Part shown: one piece after another, positions 32,991 through 37,020 of the stretch
How positions within the stretch are numbered: position 1 is the first letter of the stretch
How the letters are laid out: each line of letters opens with the position of its first letter
Source: Bacteroidia bacterium
GTDB taxonomy: Bacteria; Bacteroidota; Bacteroidia; Flavobacteriales_E; Vicingaceae
DNA length: 37,020 nucleotides
Reading direction: 5' to 3'
NCBI GenBank assembly: GCA_030426475.1
Contig: JAUHYR010000021.1
Coordinates: 1 to 37,020 of the forward strand
Position numbers and translations under genes: made by a program
Notes under the pieces: model-generated
Seen by the model: the letters and a program-made list of their open reading frames with translations, nothing else
Database searches by the model: none
Told to the model about the DNA's origin: nothing

Positions 32991-33188
32991 TTAAAGTTTA
33001 CAACTATCTATAAATTCATTAATTTCTTCCTTTGCTTTTCCGGTTTTTTTCTGAATTCTACCAATAAGCTCTTCTTCTTGACCCTCAGCATATTGTAAAT
33101 CGTCATCGGTTAATTCACCGTATTCAGCTTTTAATTTTCCTTTCAGGATATTCCATTTTCCTTTAATTTTATCAGTTGTTGCGCTCAT
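32991..33188 (-). CDS. CsbD-family stress protein
   Basis: The 65-residue product starts at ATG 33188 (MSATTDKIKGKWNILKGKLK) and has the CsbD pattern: an N-terminal KIKGKWN repeat-like helix, then ELTDDDLQYAEGQEEELIGRIQKKTGKAKEEI. CsbD proteins are abundant general stress proteins (sigma-B regulon in Bacillus, YjbJ in E. coli) of unknown mechanism. The frame extends eight codons further to 33212, but the family start is at 33188. It is the first gene of a three-gene operon. Confidence 0.92.
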   Translation of the reverse strand: MSATTDKIKGKWNILKGKLKAEYGELTDDDLQYAEGQEEELIGRIQKKTGKAKEEINEFIDSCKL

Positions 33189-33233
33189 TTTATTATAATT
33201 TAAATTAAACATTTATTAATTATAGTGTGTTAT

Positions 33234-33248
33234 TCTAAGATAATGCCA
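33234..33248 (-). promoter_or_regulatory. Candidate sigma-54-like promoter before csbD (imperfect)
   Basis: On the minus strand TGGCATTATCTTAGAA repeats the -24 part of the lmo0937 promoter (TGGCATT), but the -12 GC is GA. A TAACACAC sequence lies just downstream (33225-33232). Suggestive only. Confidence 0.3.
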
Positions 33249-33361
33249 TTATATCAAATAATTGATTACCAATAATATAAATACAAATTGAGATTGCAAA
33301 CTAAACACTATTGCGAAACATTTTACTCAAACTTGTGAAGTTATTACCACATATTTACTAC

Positions 33362-34294
33362 TTACGATTTTTTAATCTTTTCGATATCAGAGTTAATCTT
33401 AAAGTTTTCAGCCATTAAAGTTCTTATAGGGAAAGGAATGTTTATTCCTTCCTTATTGAAGGCGCTTTTAATTGCTTTTACACCTTTACTTAAGCTATTC
33501 ATGTAAGTCCCGTTGTTGGGGTATTCCACCCAAAACTTTATATCTAAATTGATAGAACTATCGCCAAACTCTAAAAAGTGAACACTAACTCCTTTATCTT
33601 GTATAGTATCTTCAAGTGAATTAATTGTTTTTTTAGCACAGTTTTCTACTTGCTCTAAATCACTTTCGTATCCAACTCCCACAGAAATAACAATTCTTCT
33701 TTTCCCCATAGTAGAATAGTTCACAATTGCACTTTGAAATACTTGTTTATTGGGTATAATAACATAGTCTCCATCAAAATCTAAAAGCTCAGTTGTTCTT
33801 AGATTTATTTTTTTTACTACTCCTTTAACGTTTTCAACTTCTATCACATCTCCAATATTGAATGGTTTTTTTGAAGCCATAAAAAATCCGGAAATAAAGT
33901 TTGCCGCTATATCCTGAAAAGCAAAACCCAACGCTAATCCAACTATACCGGCACCAGCAAGAAGAGAAGTCACAGTTTTATCTAAATTAAGAATGCTTAA
34001 ACAAAACATTACGCCTATTGACAAAACAGTGATGTAAAGAATTTTATTAAATATTCTAAATAGTTCTTGGTTAATATTTCTTTTAACGAAAATCCCCTTT
34101 AACAATTTAGTCAACCCCTTTGCAAGTAGTATAAAAAGGAAGAAAACCAATAATGCTAAAAGCATATTCGGCAACATTTTAATTATTGTTTCTGTCCAAT
34201 TAACTAGTTTGTCTAAAATAAGGTTTGACGACTTTTCAACTGAGGATATAACAGCATCGGTTGAAAGGGTATCTTGTAATATTTTTATTGACAT
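33362..34294 (-). CDS. mscS: MscS-family small-conductance mechanosensitive channel
   Basis: The 310-residue protein has three membrane helices in the first 130 residues. The pore helix has the MscS glycine/alanine pattern (SLLAGAGIVGLALGFAFQDIAANFISG). The beta domain follows (FNIGDVIEVENVKGVVKKI, TTELLDFDGDYVIIPNKQV) and then the C-terminal vestibule. Such channels release solutes on membrane tension during hypo-osmotic shock. It is divergent from the AI-2E gene, across a spacer that holds a TACACAC site like those of the neighbouring two-component genes. Confidence 0.95.
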   Translation of the reverse strand: MSIKILQDTLSTDAVISSVEKSSNLILDKLVNWTETIIKMLPNMLLALLVFFLFILLAKGLTKLLKGIFVKRNINQELFRIFNKILYITVLSIGVMFCLSILNLDKTVTSLLAGAGIVGLALGFAFQDIAANFISGFFMASKKPFNIGDVIEVENVKGVVKKINLRTTELLDFDGDYVIIPNKQVFQSAIVNYSTMGKRRIVISVGVGYESDLEQVENCAKKTINSLEDTIQDKGVSVHFLEFGDSSINLDIKFWVEYPNNGTYMNSLSKGVKAIKSAFNKEGINIPFPIRTLMAENFKINSDIEKIKKS

Positions 34295-34420
34295 GGTGGA
34301 ACTTGTTTATTACTTACTATAAAACTTCATGCAAAAAATTTAAATACCTCTTTTACCCCTTTCAATTACGATAAATAAGATTTTCGATTACCAAAATTAT
34401 TTTTCAAGTGAGTATTTTAA

Positions 34421-34444
34421 TACACACTTTGTATGAAATACACC
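34421..34444. promoter_or_regulatory. TACACAC...ATACACC site between mscS and the AI-2E gene
   Basis: TACACACTTTGTAT-3-ATACACC resembles the sites at 28763 and 30793. It and the 30793 site both have AGTGAG, then eight bases, then TACACACTT. It may be a shared operator for the divergent pair. Confidence 0.45.
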
Positions 34445-34528
34445 ACTCGGATAGTAATATAAGTTAACAAAGCTATTTACATATTAACTGTATTGAATAG
34501 CGATATAAAAGTTAGGCATGGTATTCTA

Positions 34529-34545
34529 TTTATACAAAGTATAAA
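34529..34545. promoter_or_regulatory. Inverted repeat TTTATAC-AAA-GTATAAA before the AI-2E gene
   Basis: A perfect 7-bp palindrome with a 3-base centre, 17 bases upstream of the ATG at 34562. It may be a repressor site or part of the promoter. Confidence 0.4.
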
Positions 34546-34561
34546 CGAAAACAAAATAAAC

Positions 34562-35623
34562 ATGAAAAACCAACTAGAGTATAACTCCAGAATTTTAAGT
34601 ATACTTATTACACTAATGACATTGGGAATAATTGGTGTTGTAATATATATGGGGAAAAAAATTTTAATGCCTTTATCTGTTTCTTTTTTTTTCGCGCTCC
34701 TTTTACTTCCAATCGTTAACTTTTTAGAAAACAAACTAAAGTTTCATAAAATATTGAGTGTTACATCTTCAGTCATAGTATTTGTTTTATTAATTGCATC
34801 AGTTTTTACTTTTCTGGGAAGTGAAGTAGGTTCGTTTTATAAAGACATGCCAAAGGTTGAGCGAAACATTGATAAGCACATAAACACCATGAAAAGATGG
34901 GTGAAAAATGAATTGGAAATAAATTATTATAAACAGAAAGAATATATAGAAGAAGTTAAACAAGTTCAAGAAGGAGATCAGCGATTAATCGAAATTGACT
35001 TTGGCTCATTCAGTCAAACACTGTTAAATACATTACTAATCCCAATCTATATTTTTTTAATACTTATTTACCGGCATAGAATTTCAAGGTTTTTAAAAAT
35101 GAAGGTCGCTGATAAGCATCATACTAAACTAGATAAAATTTTGCATGAAATTAAAACTGTTGTCAGAAATTATATTGCAGGTTTAGGGCTTCAAGTAATT
35201 ATTGTTTCTATTCTTACCGCTGCCGGGTTTTACTTTATAGGGCTCAAATATTTTATTTTTTTAGGAGTATTAACCGGTCTATTAAACTTAATACCTTATA
35301 TAGGAATTTGGATTGCATCTATAATAAGCTTACTTGTAGCCCTATCAGAATCAAATGAATTTGGAGTATTATTGGGTGTAGTAATCGTAATTTCTGTTAC
35401 ACAAGTACTTGACAATAATATTTTAGTACCAAAAGTTGTTGGCTCTCAGGTAAGTATAAATGCACTAGCTAGTATATTGGTAGTAATAATTGGAGGAACA
35501 CTAGCGGGTGTCGGAGGAATGTTTATCGCAATACCTTCACTTGCAATTTTAAAAATAGTTTTTGACAATATACCGGAATTAAAGCCATGGGGACATCTAA
35601 TAGGAAATGATAAACTTAGTTAA
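34562..35623 (+). CDS. AI-2E/PerM-family transporter
   Basis: The 353-residue protein starts at ATG 34562 and has about eight membrane helices in the family layout. Two or three come first (LSILITLMTLGIIGVVIYMG, PLSVSFFFALLLLPIVNFLE). A soluble middle (about 95-165) and further helices follow, with the conserved blocks LTGLLNLIPYIGIW and VTQVLDNNILVPKVVG. Members include the AI-2 exporter TqsA and Na+/H+ antiporters, so the substrate is open. The frame could start at 34493 (TTG), which adds an atypical 23-residue lead. It ends in a 4-base overlap with the convergent anti-sigma gene. Confidence 0.9.
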   Translation: MKNQLEYNSRILSILITLMTLGIIGVVIYMGKKILMPLSVSFFFALLLLPIVNFLENKLKFHKILSVTSSVIVFVLLIASVFTFLGSEVGSFYKDMPKVERNIDKHINTMKRWVKNELEINYYKQKEYIEEVKQVQEGDQRLIEIDFGSFSQTLLNTLLIPIYIFLILIYRHRISRFLKMKVADKHHTKLDKILHEIKTVVRNYIAGLGLQVIIVSILTAAGFYFIGLKYFIFLGVLTGLLNLIPYIGIWIASIISLLVALSESNEFGVLLGVVIVISVTQVLDNNILVPKVVGSQVSINALASILVVIIGGTLAGVGGMFIAIPSLAILKIVFDNIPELKPWGHLIGNDKLS

Positions 35624-36453
35624 ACATTACCAATAACCACCAATCTGTTTAATGAAGGAACTTTACTTCCTCCACTCTTTTCTATGGTAACCGCAAAAGC
35701 TTGTGCATTAGACACATTGGGCATCGGACATAAATCTTCACAAGGTTCTTCATGAGTAAGCATACCCATATCTACAGGCTTTCCGTCTACTATCGCCCAT
35801 AGTTGATATTCTTCATCTTCAGAAAGTTCAGGCATTTCAGCAGAAGGATCCATATAAACCTTAGAATTAATGTCATTCCAATAAACAATAGCAGAAGAAT
35901 TAGGCTGTAAATCTGTTCCTTTTAGCATGATTTTTTTAGTAGCTGAGTGCTGTAAAAAAGCGATTAACTCTTTTTTCTCTTTTATTTTATCTGAGTACTC
36001 AGCCAACTGACTTTCATAAACAAGCTTATTTTCATCTAATTCATTAGTTATATCAGCCAATTCAGAATTAGTTGACTTTAAATCATTATTCGTAATGTAA
36101 AACAAGTAAGCTAAACCAATTGTAACAATAATGGAAGCTGCAGTCATATACTTCCACAAGTTTGAGTTATTAGTTGAACTAATGGTCACCACTTTTGCAA
36201 CTTTTTCCTTTCTTACAACTTCTTGTTTTTCGTTTTTAATAGCATCTAAAATTTTTGACTTTAAGTGAGCCGGAGGATTTTTTTCCAGCGTAAAAGCAAT
36301 ATTCTCAATAGTTGTTTGCAGTTGCTCTAATTCTGCTTTTATCTCAGGATAAATATGTGACATGCATTCCACTTCTTGCTTCTCTTGCGGAGAGACATAT
36401 CCAAGAACATAGTTCTCAATAATTCCGGATGATATGTATTCCTTTATATCCAA
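35620..36453 (-). CDS. Anti-sigma factor (RskA-like)
   Basis: The 277-residue protein has an N-terminal anti-sigma domain (MDIKEYISSGIIENYVLGYV, SPQEKQEVECMSHIYPEI), one membrane helix at about residues 101-118 (MTAASIIVTIGLAYLFYI), a coiled-coil segment, and a C-terminal RskA-type extracytoplasmic domain (SAIVYWNDINSKVYM, YQLWAIVDGKPVDMG). It holds the ECF sigma factor encoded just before it (10-base overlap) at the membrane until a signal frees it. It lacks the HXXXCXXC zinc motif of ZAS anti-sigmas, as is usual for Bacteroidota RskA-like proteins. Confidence 0.9.
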   Translation of the reverse strand: MDIKEYISSGIIENYVLGYVSPQEKQEVECMSHIYPEIKAELEQLQTTIENIAFTLEKNPPAHLKSKILDAIKNEKQEVVRKEKVAKVVTISSTNNSNLWKYMTAASIIVTIGLAYLFYITNNDLKSTNSELADITNELDENKLVYESQLAEYSDKIKEKKELIAFLQHSATKKIMLKGTDLQPNSSAIVYWNDINSKVYMDPSAEMPELSEDEEYQLWAIVDGKPVDMGMLTHEEPCEDLCPMPNVSNAQAFAVTIEKSGGSKVPSLNRLVVIGNV

Positions 36454-37001
36454 AATAAAAACAGGTTAAATATTTTTCTTAACTCTTTCAGCGCTGCTCT
36501 TGAACGAGTTTTTACAGTTCCCAAAGGAATATTTAATTCATCTGAAACTTCTTGTTGAGTATAACCATTAAAATATAAATATTCTATCATTTCTTGTTGT
36601 TCGGGAGGAAGTTTCGTCAACAACTCTTTCACTCCAATATGGTTTGTATTTATTTTCGAATTCTTAACACCCAAATCTACGTTTGGTTTAAGTTCTTGGA
36701 TTTCATACTTACCTTGCGATTTTAATTTTCTTAGTTTATCTATAGAAGTATTTCTAACAATGTTTAGCATCCAGGTAAATAACCTTCCTTTTGAATCATC
36801 ATAAGAATGAATCTTTTTCCAAATCTTAATAAATGCTTCTTGTAAGACGTCTTCAGCAATTTCATCAGACCTAACAATTTTAGAGCTCACACCAAATAGT
36901 GCTTTTGAATAATTGTCATACAATCTTTCAAAAGCTTCGGAATTACCACTTTTAATTTGGTTTACTAATTCTAATTCAATATGTATTTCCGGTTTGCTCA
37001 C
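36444..37001 (-). CDS. ECF-type RNA polymerase sigma factor
   Basis: The 185-residue protein has sigma region 2 (YDNYSKALFGVSSKIV, AEDVLQEAFIKIWKKI, GRLFTWMLNIVRNTSIDKLR) and region 4 (LPPEQQEMIEYLYFNGYTQ, QEVSDELNIPLGTVKTRS), with a short linker between. This is the layout of ECF sigmas related to the SigK/RpoE group. The start is GTG at 37001, nine bases after a CATCTTTG -7 box at 37010-37017, so the leader is only a few bases. It is paired with the anti-sigma gene; the signal and regulon are unknown. Confidence 0.93.
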   Translation of the reverse strand: MSKPEIHIELELVNQIKSGNSEAFERLYDNYSKALFGVSSKIVRSDEIAEDVLQEAFIKIWKKIHSYDDSKGRLFTWMLNIVRNTSIDKLRKLKSQGKYEIQELKPNVDLGVKNSKINTNHIGVKELLTKLPPEQQEMIEYLYFNGYTQQEVSDELNIPLGTVKTRSRAALKELRKIFNLFLFWI

Positions 37002-37009
37002 TACTTATA

Positions 37010-37017
37010 CAAAGATG
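37010..37017 (-). promoter_or_regulatory. -7 box CATCTTTG for the ECF sigma gene
   Basis: One mismatch from TAnnTTTG on the minus strand, at the edge of the window, so the -33 element cannot be seen. Confidence 0.35.
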
Positions 37018-37020
37018 AAA

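Noticed and set aside
34493-34561. Extended N-terminus for the AI-2E-family protein
   Set aside because: The extra 23 residues start at TTG, include a perfect palindrome typical of regulatory DNA, and do not look like the family's first helix.

Overview
The window is about 37 kb of AT-rich bacterial chromosome, almost certainly from the phylum Bacteroidota. Support: a short RpoD-type sigma factor starting MRQLKITQ, many TAnnTTTG promoter boxes instead of TATAAT, a DUF5916 outer-membrane protein, a TonB/MORN-repeat protein, and a run of small lipoproteins with SpII signals. No phage, transposase or CRISPR array is visible. The genus cannot be told from this window.

Layout. (1) 1-1541: 5' part of an outer-membrane protein gene, a repeat-bearing spacer, a small lipoprotein gene broken by one in-frame TGA, and a degenerate array of 21-bp units (array A). 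(2) 1542-12312, minus strand: a tightly packed run of nine genes. It holds a rhomboid protease, a YfcE-like phosphoesterase, a GT4 glycosyltransferase, Wza-like and Wzc-like polysaccharide export proteins, RfbC, a WecA/MraY-like phosphosugar transferase, UvrA and a LOG-family protein. (3) 12370-20257: a small secreted protein, a TerB/DnaJ protein, the main sigma factor, a DUF5916 barrel, then a DUF2520, KdsC, UbiA and Maf block. (4) 20307-20621: a second array of 21-bp units (array B), followed by a stand-alone RelA/SpoT-type synthetase. (5) 21913-26678: a secreted protein of unknown role, a TonB/MORN protein, a PhnA-like domain protein, a shortened KtrA and a TrkH/KtrB K+ transporter, a lipoprotein and a DUF3291-like protein. 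(6) 26788-26971: tRNA-Pro(UGG) and tRNA-Arg(UCU) with a textbook promoter and a terminator. (7) 27198-37001: a stress and envelope region. It has an operon of DUF5670/lmo0937, YtxH, holin-like and hypothetical genes, an NtrC-type sigma-54 activator with a CheY-like regulator, a divergent REC-PAS-histidine kinase, a CsbD operon, MscS, an AI-2E/PerM protein, and an ECF sigma/anti-sigma pair.

How the parts fit. The strongest regulatory reading is in region 7. The small-protein operon has a GG-N10-GC sigma-54 promoter, with a repeated TGTGTA/TACACA palindrome about 110 bp upstream and the sigma-54 activator gene next door. Related TACACAC sites lie in the kinase promoter and between mscS and the AI-2E gene. 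I infer one two-component regulon for envelope or general stress.

The most unusual structures are the two 21-bp-period arrays. They hold strict register for 14 and 15 units, share a GCAAATAAGT core, and each lies just downstream of a gene in the same orientation. Several genes appear to be leaderless, with the start codon six bases after the last base of the -7 box. That spacing was used to correct several start sites, and it suggests that trkH lacks a normal start codon.
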